NCBI RefSeq assembly: GCF_017562075.2
Contig: NC_054084.1
Location: 21,564,389-21,628,388 of the forward strand
Direction: 5' to 3'
DNA length: 64,000 nt
Source: Anopheles merus
Taxonomy: Eukaryota > Arthropoda > Insecta > Diptera > Culicidae
Position numbers and translations under genes: made by a program
Part shown: piece after piece, positions 12,421 to 25,796 of the stretch
How positions within the stretch are numbered: position 1 is the first letter of the stretch
How the letters are laid out: each line of letters opens with the position of its first letter
The notes under the pieces: generated by a model
The model's input: only the letters and a program-made list of their open reading frames with translations
The model's database searches: none
What the model was told of the DNA's origin: nothing

Positions 12421-15400
12421 CAGTAGGCTCCTCCTGTCAGCACGTAAAACGTGCGCTCTGGTGCGTAACAGTAGCGCCCAACGTGACGTCTTCCTGTCCT
12501 GTAACTGCTCGCACAGAGTGTCACACAGCGTATCCACTACGACCAATCGCGCTCAATCACTCACTGCCGATGCGGATGGGAGGAAGCGGGTGGGAGGAGG
12601 GTGAATATCGAAGAAACGGGAGACCGGAAAACGGGGCGAGGAAGAAAAAACGACATCCAATATGTTATGTAACGTGGTCGCGTTCGCTTTCATGGTTCGT
12701 TGGCGATGAAATAAATTGGAAGTGGAAATGAAAACCAACCCAGCCGACCCCGTCGTGAAACTGTGCACGGAAGTCTTGCTGCGGTTCGTGGGCTTGGCTG
12801 GGTATCAGGACGCATGATAGAAGACACCCCATCATTCCGTGGCGATAAGCAACGTTGGGGGGGCAAATCCAACTCCAGGAATGAGCCCGAAGAAAATGGT
12901 CAAAAGTGGGGGATAAGAAAAACACACACACGCACACACACGCACGAGGATCAACATAACAAGGAGAAATCGTTTCCTTTCCCTCCGAGATAGGACCGAC
13001 CGGAAAATGCTATAAGAAGTCAATGAGTGGAACGGTAACATGTTTACTACAAAGAAGATCCTGTTTGCAGACAAAAGAAGGGACCTGGTAATGTTGCTGC
13101 AGTATTCAACCAAAGATCATGTGAAAGTTTTTTCCTCCCCACTCACCTTCCCACTAATCACCCAGCAAAGCGTGCGAAACTGTGGCTAAGAATTATGTGC
13201 GAGCTCAAGCACCGTGTCTAACGGCTGTTGATCTGCTACGCGAGATCTCAATTTGCAAATGATGTGGCGTATGTAGTCCGCAAAGGTACGCTGCTTTTGG
13301 CACTTGTTCCAAGGGTGATAGTTTTCGTTCACAAGCTTCGTTCGGCACTGTGGGCAAGCACGTAAAACTTTTGCCGGAATGCTGCCTTGCGTGTCGGAAA
13401 CTGCCGTTGAAAATGACAACGAATGAGACGGATACGATGTTATTGCCGAGAGACCTACCGAGGCGTTTGTGTGATTGGTATGATGAATGAGAGTTTTGTG
13501 ATTTGGCTTGAGGTTACAGTTGGACACGGACGAACGGAAGATGGTGCGGATTGTTCCCATTGAGCAAATGGTGGAAAGGGAAGGGTCTAATTATGTTTCC
13601 GTTGAAAGACGTACGACATATTGCTTTGTACATAATGATTCTATTCATTCACTGGATTCATTGCTTGCGGTATGGTAATGTTTCGGGATTCCAACGCTTG
13701 GTGATGAATCGTGAGTCTTACGACAGTGACAAGCAAATAACTCATACGCTTTTGTTACACAAATGGGAAAGAGATAAATCTCGTTAAGCCGCAGTCTCAC
13801 TAAGATGAATTGTTTCTCTAATGTCGTCATCATTTTACTAACATGTTTTGCTCGTTAAAGATGAATGTTTTCGCTTAAAGCCGCGGTAACTGTTGCAGTG
13901 AAACTGAACGTAACATTCAGTGTTTTTTTATATATTTGATTAAATATTCATTGGAATATTTGCGTACGATAAGCCATATTCTGATGAATATTTAATTACA
14001 TATAGAAAAAAAAACAAAATTTCACGGTCACTTTCACGCAAGGTCTAAAATAACCTTAAAGGAGAATTTTTTATGGCTGAATTTGCAATTAAGTTGCTTA
14101 AATTTTCTAAAATGATTTATTAAATGTTACAAATAAACCAAAATATCAAAAATGGTTTTTGAAGGGTTAAAAGTTCTGCTAACTCCGTTCAATCTTACTA
14201 TTTAGGGTAATTTATTTTCCGCGTCTCGGTGTAACTTGTTCTAACCATTTATATTTACCAGCTGTCATTCGTTGTGTATCAAATAAGGAAGAGAGTTCTA
14301 TTCGCGACATTCAATTCAATGAATTCGAATAATATTTATAAACTACTCAATCGAGCCGAACGCTTGAGACTGAACGAATAATGTTCGTGTTTCGTTAAAT
14401 ACGATCGAAAATGACAGCACGATGCTGTGTCTTAACAAACTTTCACTCGTTAGGACCTAACATGTAAGAGAAAATCCATCCAAATGTGCTGGTATGAATG
14501 CTTAGCTCAATTTCTTCCAATTAATTGCTACCAAATGGCTTGCTCAATGCTACATGTCTGTTAGATTTGAGCTCCTTTTTTCAAAGAATCCTTCCATGCG
14601 CCTCTTTATGTACTCTTACCCATAAAGAACTCTTACCGCCGTAAATGGTATGTTCAACCCATCACGCTCACAAAAGTACATCGGAGTAAATCGTTTTTTT
14701 CTCGCTTTTAATCCCCCTTTTCGAAGCTTCTGCAGCATCCCTGTTTAAACAATTTCACCCTCGTCCTGATCATTCTCATCCCCATCATCATCATCATCAT
14801 CAGCGTAGGGATTGTTCTGGTTTGATTGGTTTCTTTAGAAACAATCAACCGCTCGGTGAGTGTGGGATCAACTGTGAGCCGTGCAAAAGACGTGCGCAAT
14901 ACAACCGATGCGTGCAACGATGGAGGCTGTTTTCATACACTCTCGCAGCACAAAACCGTGCATTCTTTTTTGTTCTGCAACCCATCCTAGCAGCGATCGT
15001 TAGACAAAACAAAAGACAAGTAAATCGAGTCGCCAGGCTCGGAATGGTGCAATGGAAGCAGCGGCAGTACTACACACATGCACACCATAGAACTCTGAAA
15101 AAAAAAAACAATGTCCAACAAGCCGCTTTTGCTGCCGACAACAGCAAGAAGAACAATACGACCGACCTACAACAGCTAACAAACGGCACCCGAGTCTGTC
15201 CGCAGCAGTGTCAGTGTCGACGGTTCGATATGCGATGCCATCCCGCTGCCTGTCAGCTCACGCCAGCAGTATCGTTGGTGCATAACGCTTTCCAGGCATT
15301 CCATTTTACAACGCTGCAAAGCAAATGGAACGCGCTAGACAATTTACCGACACGTCCTGCACTACCTTTTAGTGAGGAGGAATACATGGGGGGACCGGGA

Positions 15401-18400
15401 CCGAGAAGGAAAGGTTTGTGTACCACCTGTATGCATCAGCATAAGTTGTGTGCCGTTGTGCATTCGCTATTCTCTTTGCGATTTTAGCATTTCGGCCCGG
15501 CTCCACGGTAGCATGTTCCAACGGTCGCATCGTGTCACCAGACGAAAGGCACAAGGCGCCACCACCGTCGGTGCGACAAGACATGCCACCGCTTGTCTCC
15601 ACAATCGTCACTGAATAATCGATAAGCGTCGGTTCGCATCGAACCGAACACAGTGACAGAGCGCAAGGTTTACCACTACCGGCCACCACAACACCGTCCC
15701 TGCCCGCACACCGAAGCTGGCGTGTACTTAGCAAATTTGTAGGTCACAGCTAGAATGTCACGAAACGGCCCGGCAAACGGTATGGTTGGAACGTTGGCTA
15801 CATTTACTTGCACCGAACACGCTGCAGTGAATGATTTCGTTGGATTTGATTGCGAATTCGATTCGTGGATGCGGCGTAGCAATTTGCACGCGCAAATGCT
15901 GCAAATGGTACGCCTGGTGCGCTTGGTTGCTGTAGTTCAGCCTGTAATCCATGCTATGATTTGCAATGATGACTGGTTGTGTTGGGCGATGAATACACTA
16001 TTTATGGGCACGATTATGCAGTGGAAATTAAATTAAGCAAAAGGAAAATGGTAACACACGGCATAAGGTTATGATAGTGAATTTGTAAGCAAGAGAACAA
16101 GAGGAAGGCCTTTAGTTCAAAACGCTTATGCTTCTATTCAACGTGAAGTCTTCGAGTCTTTGATGGCAGATTATCTGTCAAAGTTGTTTACTCTTCGGGA
16201 TTGTCATAATGTAAATGAGTTTTGGGTTGTTTAATTTATCAAAAAGGATCGTTGTAATTAAATTTATCTTCAAAGTTTTCGTTAGATTCGAAACTCTAGG
16301 GAAATTGGTAACATTTCTGAAAGAATTATAGTACTATTGATAACATGTAACGTTTCTTACGGGAAATGTAAGACTTTATCATGTAAAAATCTACTCTAAA
16401 GCAGTCAATCAATCGTTTTCTACCTTACATGATGGAATTACCTTCAACATGTAGTCTTAATTATCTGACCAGTTTGTTCAACATGTTCCAACAAAGTAAT
16501 AAACACATTCGGGAGAACTTTCCAATACGTTCTGACTTTGCTGTACTTTCACTACACCCACTTTAAGCCCTGATTACCCTATCCCAGCTGTCAAATTCAA
16601 TCCATTTGAGATGCTCATCAAGCGTATCGTCTTTGCAACAAGTATTGCCCCCGATATCCCACCCAACACTGAAACTGATATATCAATACATATTACACAA
16701 AGTAGCAGCCGAGTGCTGTACAACACTGTAATAATCGGAACCGCACCCCGTTACCATCGACAACATCAACCGCGTACAGTGCAAACCGCCACAAAAAAGT
16801 GCCATAAATCAAGCAATACGATGATGCGCACCATCATCTTGCTGCTGTTGCTCCGTTCTGGGCGGGCGGCCCGCTTGTAAAACCATTCTCGTTCTGAGAT
16901 CCGTCAAGCAAGCGATAGTGTGATGAAAAATATCAACAGTAAGTAGTCGTTCATTTTCATGAGCTCAGGCGGGTTCGGGTTGGACGAGCGGGTTGGAAGC
17001 GGGGCGGGGAAATGAAAGCAATGAAAATCATTCCGCCATAAAACTGCCACCGAAGCGGTAAATCACGCGCAATGAAATCTTCATATTTCAAGTGTCTAGT
17101 TCAGTTCGCTCCGCTTTCCAGTGGGTGGGTGTGAATGAGAGTGGAGGAGGCCGAAGGAGGGGGTAGTTGGTGTTTTGTATTCGGTTTCAGTATCTGGCAG
17201 TGGTATGGAACTATCAAGCTTCAGCTCATGCAAATAATCTAGCTTGCGGTGGAAACCACCCATAAAACTAACGATAAACCTGTACGTAGCTATTGAGGGG
17301 GATCGATTTCGGCGTTTAATCATCGTTAAACTACAAATCTAACATTGCATCGTTCGTTATAAACAAGAGAGCCGTGTGTGTTGTTTGTGGTTGATGTATT
17401 TTAGTTCCTACCATAAAGGAAGAACACCCAAGTTTTGAAATACTTCAAACATGTGTCCAGGCTCTTACATGGCCCACATTACTTAAGAATATTAAAATAA
17501 AGTATTAGTACTTCAAACATTCACATTCATCTTAAAAATATAACTGAAGGTTTTGAAATTGAAACAATTTAGAATATGATGAAAAATTTAAAAATACCTT
17601 TAAAAAACACAAATAACTATCGAGCTATAGTATATTTTTAACCTCATCTGAAGCCAACGGAGTTTTGGTTTCGTTTTTAGGTCACTTATCACTTGATAAC
17701 GATCGATAAATAGACATCCTCCCGCTTTGTTAGATTGATGATGGTGGTTTAAATTTACGCTCGAAGCTACGGGTATCTTGGTTTAAAGTTTCTGAAGCCA
17801 TCGAATGGCTTTCCAACGCGTATACAACCGAAGGACATCCCTTTTTCGACCCGTTTTCTATTCACAACCAAAGAAGAGAAAGTGTGAGTGTGTCAGTGTA
17901 TACTGCTGTACTTAAAAGCAGCAGGCTAAATGTCTATAATACACATGCTTTGCTTCGTATTTCGATCGACGACAAACTTAAGCCCGTGCTGTCGTCCCAT
18001 ACGAAGCGAAAAGAGCCAGCAGGAAGAGAGCTAAAAATAACAATACAAAAAAATCCCTTCTACAAACAAGCCCCAAAAATGATCCTTTCGAAAGTGACTG
18101 TCCAAGCGGAGACCCAAAACCGCCCGCTGGAAGTGTCCCGCGCAACCCGACGCCCTCGAGGTGCAGCATAAACGATAGTCCCCCAGTAATTTGTCATAAT
18201 TATCTGTCACGAAGTGAGCCAAAGTAAGAGGAAGAAGAAAAAAACAAACCAACCCTGCTGTACTCCCGTTGGCACCATGCAGAAGTTTTCCCATCCCGTA
18301 GCCCGAACGGCCGACTACTTCCCATCTTTACATGCACTCATCGCATGACAATCATGCCCTGACGGACGATGGTACTGCTCTGGTGGTGATGATTTATGGA

Positions 18401-19844
18401 TGGGCAATGTGAGCCAAACCAATCCAGCTAGGACAATCCTTTAACGGCCCTCTGGCAAGAAACGGAAAAAACAGTCCAAAGCTACCACCAACGCAAATTG
18501 TCCCTTTTTTCACCGACCGACCTCCAGGAGAAAAAAATGAGGAACGATAAACGAACACAACTCCGCCGAAACCGATGGTAAAAGCTCCAAAAATAAATGG
18601 GTTGAGCTATGCTTTTTGAGCATTTATGAGCAATAAAAACGGAAGCCCGTTCGGGCTAAAACCATTCACAACCGGGCAATCAACGGGCCACCAGATGGAC
18701 ACAATCAACCACATTGAATGAAGCGGTAGTACTTGACCGGGTAGCGCACGCCGCCAAGAACCAATGAAATCTAACCGCCTAATACTGCTCGGAGATGATA
18801 AACAGAACACACAGGACGATAGGAGGGACTACAGTGAGCTAAAGTGTAATTTTATTGTCACTCAGCTTGGATCTTCTGAGCGGCGTGTGGTCCTGTGGTT
18901 TGAAGGACCATTTTCCATGCCTTATGTCAGTGAAGGAGACGCCGCACCATCTACTTACAGTCTAATGGCAGTGGGTCGTAAATATTGGTTTACCAAGCAG
19001 TAACCTTGTTTCTCCGTTTGCCATCGCATCGGAACAGATCATAATTATGGTCGTCCTGTCCCGACACTGTCAGTTGGCCGCTGGTCACGTATCTCTGGCA
19101 AGGGAAAGGGTCATGGTTCGTGGCTAATTATCATGATAATGGTGTGGTCCAGCACAAATAATGCATGCGAAGCTACTGGCCTCACCAATCGATTGGAAGT
19201 CAACACGGTTAGATACGACAGTTTAATTCTCTTGACTGACGTCGTTTGCTTCTTGTGCCCAGTGGGCTCATAGTTTGACAGTATGGATAATCTTAAACAA
19301 ATAGAAACCAAGAACCAAGCCATTCCAATTCGAAATTCCCCAGTTATTGCAGCTGAACTTCTGATTGGAATCTATTGGAGCAATCATTTTACCACTTTCC
19401 TAGTCGCTTGGTCAAAAACACAAGATTTAGCCGATCTCAACTAATTTTCTTCAACGATGTTCTGAACATAAAAAAACAATAGAACAATGGTTGAATTTTT
19501 CACGAAATATACAAGAATAAAAGTAGTTAATGTATCCTCACGAAAATTTTTACAAAAATTCTCAGCAATTAAACGTCAACATATGTGAAAAGGTAAACAT
19601 TTAAATTATAATTAATGCTGCAATTGCTTTTTATGAAAAGGTTTTAATATTATATTATGCCAATCAACAATATTTTACATCCAAGTCTTAAGAATTTTCA
19701 AAAGCTTTATGTTGAGTTCTTTATATATTAAACCAAATCGCTCATGTCAAGTATAATGTGGGTATCGACCTATGTGGGCATCGACAGTAAAATACTTGAA
19801 GCAATGTTCTTACTCTCTCGTTTTGTTAATGCCATGTTTTAGGG

Positions 19845-20165
19845 CAGAGGTCTCCAAATTTTTCAGTTCGCGAGCGGCATCGCTCAGCAATTAATGATGG
19901 TGAGGACCGTTTCGACTCTTCTTTTAGCTAACGGGAACTTTAAAAGCTTGTTGTGATAGGAAAATACTTAGTCAATATGTAAAATTTCTAAATTTTTCAA
20001 TTGTTGCAGCTTTATTTTTCAAAAGTAAAAATGAAACTTTTGATGTAAATTGTTAAAATAATAGACTTCCTTAAATAATAAACTATCACTTTCTTCACAA
20101 AATCATCGCAGGCCCCATTTGAGACTACCGATGGCCGCGAAAGACCCGTACTTTACATACCCCTA
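19845..20165. mobile_element. hAT-like MITE, 321 bp, with 8-bp target duplication
   Basis: The left end CAGAGGTCTCCAAATTTTTC and the inverted right end TAGGGGTATGTAAAGTACGG form a decayed hAT-type terminus (CAG/TAGxGGT followed by AAA). Further in, CGCGAGCGGC on the left matches TCGCGGCC on the inverted right. The flanks are TTTTAGGG (19837-19844) and TTCTAGGG (20166-20173), an 8-bp duplication with one mismatch, the size expected for hAT insertion. No transposase is encoded, so it is a non-autonomous, ageing copy. Confidence 0.62.
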
Positions 20166-22277
20166 TTCTAGGGTATAAATACATATCTACAGCTAACCAA
20201 ATATCCCAATGCATACAGATATAAACTGCCAATCGTTTACCATGAACACTACACAAGTGTAAGACTTTATTTCACTACTCTCTTCCTTAAGCTATGCTGC
20301 AAACGAACGGTCAGCTCTGTGCATAACCTCCTTCAGCAAAAGTGGTCGGAAAGATTCACAAAAGTCAACCACTTTGATGTTTTCTTTGAATTCCAGTCCA
20401 AAAGCTACACACATACCAAAAGCTAAAGCCCATTCCCATCCAATGCCAGTTTTACCGTGCACCCTGTTTGCATGTAAGTGCGGCCCCGACGCTCGTGAAC
20501 TTGATTGGCTGTATAACCCCACCCCTAGACTGTGGGGGCCTAGTTAACCTCTCCCCACACGTACCTGCCGTATCTGCTCAAGCATAGCGCCTTTCCAACC
20601 CTATCCTCCCTGGTTAAAGGGATACCTTTACCTTTCCCTCGCTTATCCCCCAGTCAGTTTTACAGTTGTGGCGAAAGTTTTAATTAAAGAAGCAATACCT
20701 TTCCCTACAGTTTCCTTCCCGTGCTACCACCCGCTCGCCTGCAACACAGCTCGTAAGACATCGTGCTCAAGAGTGGGACATGATCGTGCTTCACAGTGCT
20801 TCTGGCAGTGCGAAGCAGAGTTTCTGCTCGTATGCTACCGCCTTTTGCTGAGCCCTCAAGGGCAGACATTTTGTTGGAGTGTGTTTTCAAGTATATCGCC
20901 TAGCCCCCACGGGGCAACACATCTACACGCCTACCACACGTACCTCGCCTTCCCTACACGCATACGATACGCCCTCGTGGTGGGAGTGAAAAGGATGCGC
21001 CGTTACGTATGATATGTACCCATTTGGGTAGGATACACCGAGAAAAAGAACTGCTTATGGCATGGGGGAACCTAGGAGCCAGGCCAATCCAGCCAGGTCA
21101 GGAGGGTGGGACGACCTACGTTCTTCTAGTGTGGCGAAAGAAAGCGAGACGTGGTAAATATACTTTCAAATTTGTTCGTTACGGCTTGCCAAAGCAAACA
21201 CGCCACAGGCTAATGGGGACTAGCTTCTCAGTTTGGAAATTTTCACCGAACGCAACAGATGCCAGACGGTGGACTTGCAACCCGGGTCGGGGAATATTTG
21301 GTCCTAGTTGCTCTGTGGTCCTGCTTTCAGACAACACCGTCCTTAAATGTCGGGTGGTTCGTCTTTATTTAAATATAATCATGTTTACGTTAACCTGAGT
21401 GTAGGTGAGACCACACGTATGTGTCAAGGCGAAATCAAACACAGCCGAATCAATTAAGGTTTATTAAGGAGAAAATACATTGATTAATTACAAACCCATT
21501 ACGGTTCACAGTTCAAATGTTGCCTCGATGAAAGTCCTGCCTCGTAGGCAAAAGTGTGTTTCTTCACTTTGCATGCATTTTTCTGCATTTCCATATTGCT
21601 GCAGCGCCACACTAACTCGTCCAATTACGCTCGTGTTATCGCCATGCCGCAAAACGATCATTCATTCAGTCAAATACACCGGCACCGCAAGATGCTATAA
21701 AAGAAGCCGAGCGAAAGAAAGAGAAACTAATCGGATGAGACGTCCAAAGCAACAAATTGAAATTTTCCACCGCACGCTCCAAGGACTCCAACATGGGCAA
21801 ACATGAAAGAGCTGCTCCACTTCACCAGCACGTAGGAGATTTTTCAAAACTGTGCTTCAGCAACAGCCACAACCCGGTCCCGAGGTTTTTTTACGACGAT
21901 ATGAAGCATATATTATTCATCGTTGTTTACCGTTCAGCAGACCACGGCGGTGTTTTTTTTTTAGCTTTTTACTCCAAGAAAGCGAAACTCCAAGAAAAAC
22001 GCATTTAATGTTACTGAGCCACGCTGCAGAGACATGGACATAAATGGTACATGCTCGAGAGGACGATAATGTTTGCTTAGCAGTGTTGAGGTTGTTGTGT
22101 TGTTTGAATACTTTTAAAATCTTCCATTTGTAGGGGAAATATAAGAACATATTTATTGACTTCATCTAATAAGCAATTTGTTTTTTAATAGTAAAATTAA
22201 AAATAACTTCCTTTTTCGTATTCCATCTATTATGCGAATGAAATCATGTTGGAAGATTTCAAGCTTTCGCTACTGCT

Positions 22278-22290
22278 CACTAGATGGCAA
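22278..22290 (+). promoter_or_regulatory. CTCF-like motif
   Basis: CACTAGATGGCAA resembles insect CTCF-type insulator sites (TAGATGGC core). A single short match is weak evidence. Confidence 0.2.
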
Positions 22291-23839
22291 CACTATACAC
22301 TCTTCTCCATTCGTTCGAAGGATTCGTTTGCCGTTGATCGAACCGATTGGAAAGTATTTGTGTGCGTTTTTTACTGTTCGTTTTTCTACAACCGGAAGAT
22401 GATGTAACTGTTACTAGTAGAAATGGCTCCATTCAGTTCAATTAATTTGTACTGATAACCATCTCATTCCAATTACCCACCCGATAGCCTCCCTGCGACC
22501 GAGCGCTGCAAGCAACGTGAGTTTTGTAAACTCATCGTTAGCGAATCATTCCATCGTTTCGAACGCTGTCTGTTTCCAATGTTTCACTGCAAAACTGCTT
22601 TCCGATCGATGCTTCCCCATCAGCAGCATCGTCATCATCGTCCTCCTCGTTGTCGACATCATAATAAGGCAGCAACTTCATTTCATGGATTAACGAACTT
22701 CCATTGCTGGCTGTATGCGATGCGAATGTATATGTGTGTGTGTGTGCTGAAACAACACAAGGTACACGTTTTTTTTAGAACAACGAGTGTGTGAGCGCTT
22801 CACAAGTATGATGTTCGTGTTTCGCAGCACCAGCATACGTGCCCGCGCCCACACCTCCTACACTGTACTGCATGATAAACATCACCCGGGGATGATATGG
22901 TTACTTTATGTCTGCTAAAAATATCGCGCCACCTCAAAGATCATTAGATTCTCGTGTTACGAAAGTGCTGCTCGTTACAGCAATTTGTGAGGAGTTTTTT
23001 TTCTTTCTTCGCTTCTGTGGCGGTAAACAGCGCAGCACTTTGTGCTGTGGCGTGTTACAAAAACAAGCACTTTCTAGCGAAACTAAAAGTTGATGCGATG
23101 TTGTTTTTATCGGAAGAAACTTAGTTACATTAAAAAAAAAAGATGTTTTTTTTTCATTTGTATTGATGGTTTATATAAGTGATTGCGTGTCAAACATACA
23201 CGGATGGTCTTACTAAAGCGAAACCTCTAAAAAATGAGAGAGTATTTAACAGAAATGAGTTAGTCAAAGATTGTGTTATGAATTAACTCCATAAATTGTT
23301 ACCAAATAAGAAAGAGAATAGAAGCTTTCATGGTCCGTAATTTAATCAACAAATTTTGTAATGAAAATATGTTTTGTACAAGCTCAAAATAAGGTTGCCT
23401 TCGCAGGTTCTTAATGTAAACCTAAAAGGTGTGAAAAGCCCCTTTTAATAATCAATCACTACCGGTAAAGTATACCAAAAAGCCCAAAATTCAATCATTC
23501 AAAGAAAAGCTGCTCAACTGGAAAGTGTAGAAACAGTTTCTTTTATATATTTTCTTTCATGCTGTAGATGTTTGTCCTTTCCTGAGAAAAAGTGAGCACA
23601 ACTCAGTGAAGCGAACCGTAAAGGGTTCGGTTCCTATTTCAATTAGCTCAATGCCTTTCGATTAGAATGTGCCTAGCCCGTCGGGGGTTCGATACTTTTA
23701 AACTGTGTTCAAGGTCAATGATTGTATAAACAACACGATCTGTTAGGGATACCTTTGGGGGATGACCGTGAAATGAAACGATCTCTTTTACATTAGCCTA
23801 TTTATGTTAAATGTATGTTAAAAAAAGATCCTAAAAATC

Positions 23840-23876
23840 TATCCTAAAACTTAAACTTATATCTTTTCAGGTGAGT
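23840..23876 (+). promoter_or_regulatory. possible recursive splice (ratchet) site
   Basis: TATATCTTTTCAG ends at 23870 and is followed directly by GTGAGTTA. The junction CAG|GTGAGT is good but the pyrimidine tract is short. If real, it requires a plus-strand exon upstream of it, left of exon A and possibly outside the window. Confidence 0.28.
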
Positions 23877-23973
23877 TATACATTCCATACTGGCAAACCT
23901 ATTCGAAAATGTAAACCACTGTAAGTATAAAGCCCTCTCATATACACTTTTTGTAGAGAACATATATCTAAGA

Positions 23974-24192
23974 GGGCCGGTCTGGTGGTACAGTCGTCAA
24001 CTCGAACGACCTCACAACATGCCCGTCATGGGTTCAAGCCCCGAATATACCGTGCCCCCATACGTAGGACTGACTATCCTGCTATGGTAACAACAAGTCA
24101 CTGAAAGCCAAAGCTCACTTCAATAGAGTGGGTACAAGGCAGGCCCTTACCGACAACGGTTGTGCCAAAAGAAAGAAAGAAAGAAAGAAAGA
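23974..24192 (+). mobile_element. tRNA-derived SINE with (GAAA)n tail
   Basis: This is a short retroelement with an internal RNA polymerase III promoter. An A-box-like TGGTGGTACAGTCG lies at about 23983-23996 and a clear B box GGTTCAAGCCC at 24031-24041. The tRNA-related head is followed by a body containing CCCATACGTAGGACTGACTA and ends in a GAAA repeat tail at about 24171-24191. A 13-bp target duplication with one mismatch flanks it: CATATATCTAAGA (23961-23973) and CATCTATCTAAGA (24193-24205). Head, body and tail match what I remember of the anopheline SINEX type. It would be mobilised by a LINE in trans. Confidence 0.8.
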
Positions 24193-25290
24193 CATCTATC
24201 TAAGAAGAAAAAAGTCTTTTCTCGACAAATGCTTAGCTTTTTATACTAAATTCAAATTTAAATCTTTACCCTAAACACAAAAATAGTATGCAATTCGAAA
24301 TTCCAAGAACGAAGTATTCGTTACATACATAACTGGCCACACATACATACATACGTAACCTGGCCAACAAAAACACAACCGCAACTAGTGAGAAATACCA
24401 CTGTTCGATGACATACTGCACACATTTGCATCCTGTTAATTAGCAAACGGTACATGACGCCGCTACCTATTCAAGTGTGGTACAAATTCACCCTTGAGAC
24501 AGCATTACAAGGTGTACGCATTTACCATCAATCTTTCGCAGTAAATAACCTGCCACAAACGATAGCTCGCGCAACCAATGTAGTCTACACCGGAGGGTTG
24601 ATCATTAACAAAGCTATTTTTTGCCCTTAACCACATCTCCATACACACACACACTCGCAATGTTGTTCGTATCTCACACGACAGTGTGACACAGCTGCAT
24701 AACTAGTTCCAGTGAAAGCGAAACACATCCCCGTCGTTGGACAGATGGAAGCGCACGCTTTGCTTCCACAAAACGCTAACCAAACTCTCAAATCCATTAC
24801 GGCTCCCAAGTGTCTGCCTTTATTGGGTTACACATTGCATTGAATTTGCTCGGGACGAGTTTTCCCGCCTGTCAGCTAACCAGTGGATTTATTTTACGGC
24901 CGTTGACCTTGTCCACCCACTCGACCGGTTTGGCTTGCCGTTGGAACGGACAGGCACCATCCAAAGGCACTAAAAATAGGTCGCACCAAACATTATCAAA
25001 AGCAAATGGACCACCACCAATCTCCGGTTGGTGTAGTACCTTGATGCAATCATCTCCTGGGCAACCGCGATGGGTTGCCGTGGTATCGTTGCGAACCACT
25101 GGCAAAGGATATGGCCTGCCTGTAGGTCCCTACAGTGCCAGGCGGGAGGGCGAGAAGGGATGTGGGCCCTGTTTACCTATGCAAAAGGTTTAGCGAACAA
25201 AGACATAAAGCATTATGGTGATTGTCGTACTTTGAACAACCACAAGACTGCAGGAAACAAACACATACGAGTAAACTTTTTGTGTGCCAT

Positions 25291-25336
25291 TTGTGCGAAT
25301 TTGGAACATTTGGAATTTGGCGAATTTGGAAATTGA
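25291..25336 (+). repeat. short degenerate repeat of an ATTTGGAA unit
   Basis: At least four spaced copies of ATTTGGAA or ATTTGGC occur in about 45 bp, a small local minisatellite with no coding meaning. Confidence 0.5.
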
Positions 25337-25796
25337 ACATTCTTTTTAATTTGAAAATGTGAAACGAAATAGTAAATATAAAATTTATACCTGAATGTTC
25401 AAAGTTCTATTGCTTTTAAGAAACAGTTTCCATATTTACAGCATTTTTTTTTGAATATTTATAAGAAAGTTTAATTTCACAGAACAGTTCCACAATCCCC
25501 TGAAGCTTTTCCAGCTACCATAAACACAACCAACTTCACCGCTGAAAGCTTTTCCCGAGAGACTGTTTGCGAAACTCGCGCTCTCTCACACGCTCATCTC
25601 ATCGGCTATTCTCGGCTTCCAAGCGTCAGGTGGTCGGTTCGGTTGCCATTAGCAGCGCACCAATACACAAACATACCCTCTCGTTACTAGCGCTAGCCAA
25701 GCTAGCTATCGCATTTACGTTGCCTGTAACGATTGTCATTGTGTTTGCGTCACCATTAGTCCACCAGCTGGTAGGAGGTTTTTTTTCTCTCACATG

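Larger units (their letters stand above)
5852..19836. other. non-coding sequence, no gene supported
   Basis: AT-rich segments (5852-6360, 8480-9180, 11100-11700, 13850-14450, 16080-16560, 17400-17660, 19330-19830) alternate with GC-moderate ones. Long frames at 14822-15487 (plus) and 13186-13560 (minus) are the only ones of note and are treated as findings. A donor-like site lies at 8086/8087. No tRNA, rRNA or recognised exon is seen. Confidence 0.55.
20174..23960. other. non-coding sequence, no gene supported
   Basis: GC-moderate from 20280 to 22000 with several 80-130 codon frames lacking domains, then AT-rich from 23100. It holds the CTCF-like motif near 22278 and the possible ratchet site at 23870. 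Confidence 0.55.

Noticed and set aside
14260..14440. Weak inverted repeat around CTGTCATT ... AATGACAG
   Set aside because: Only about 8-12 matching bases, with no target duplication found. Not enough to call an element.
23640..23710. tRNA-like sequence with TAGCTCAATG and GGGTTCGATAC
   Set aside because: The B-box-like word is present, but the T stem and acceptor stem do not pair, so it is not a tRNA gene. At best a relic.
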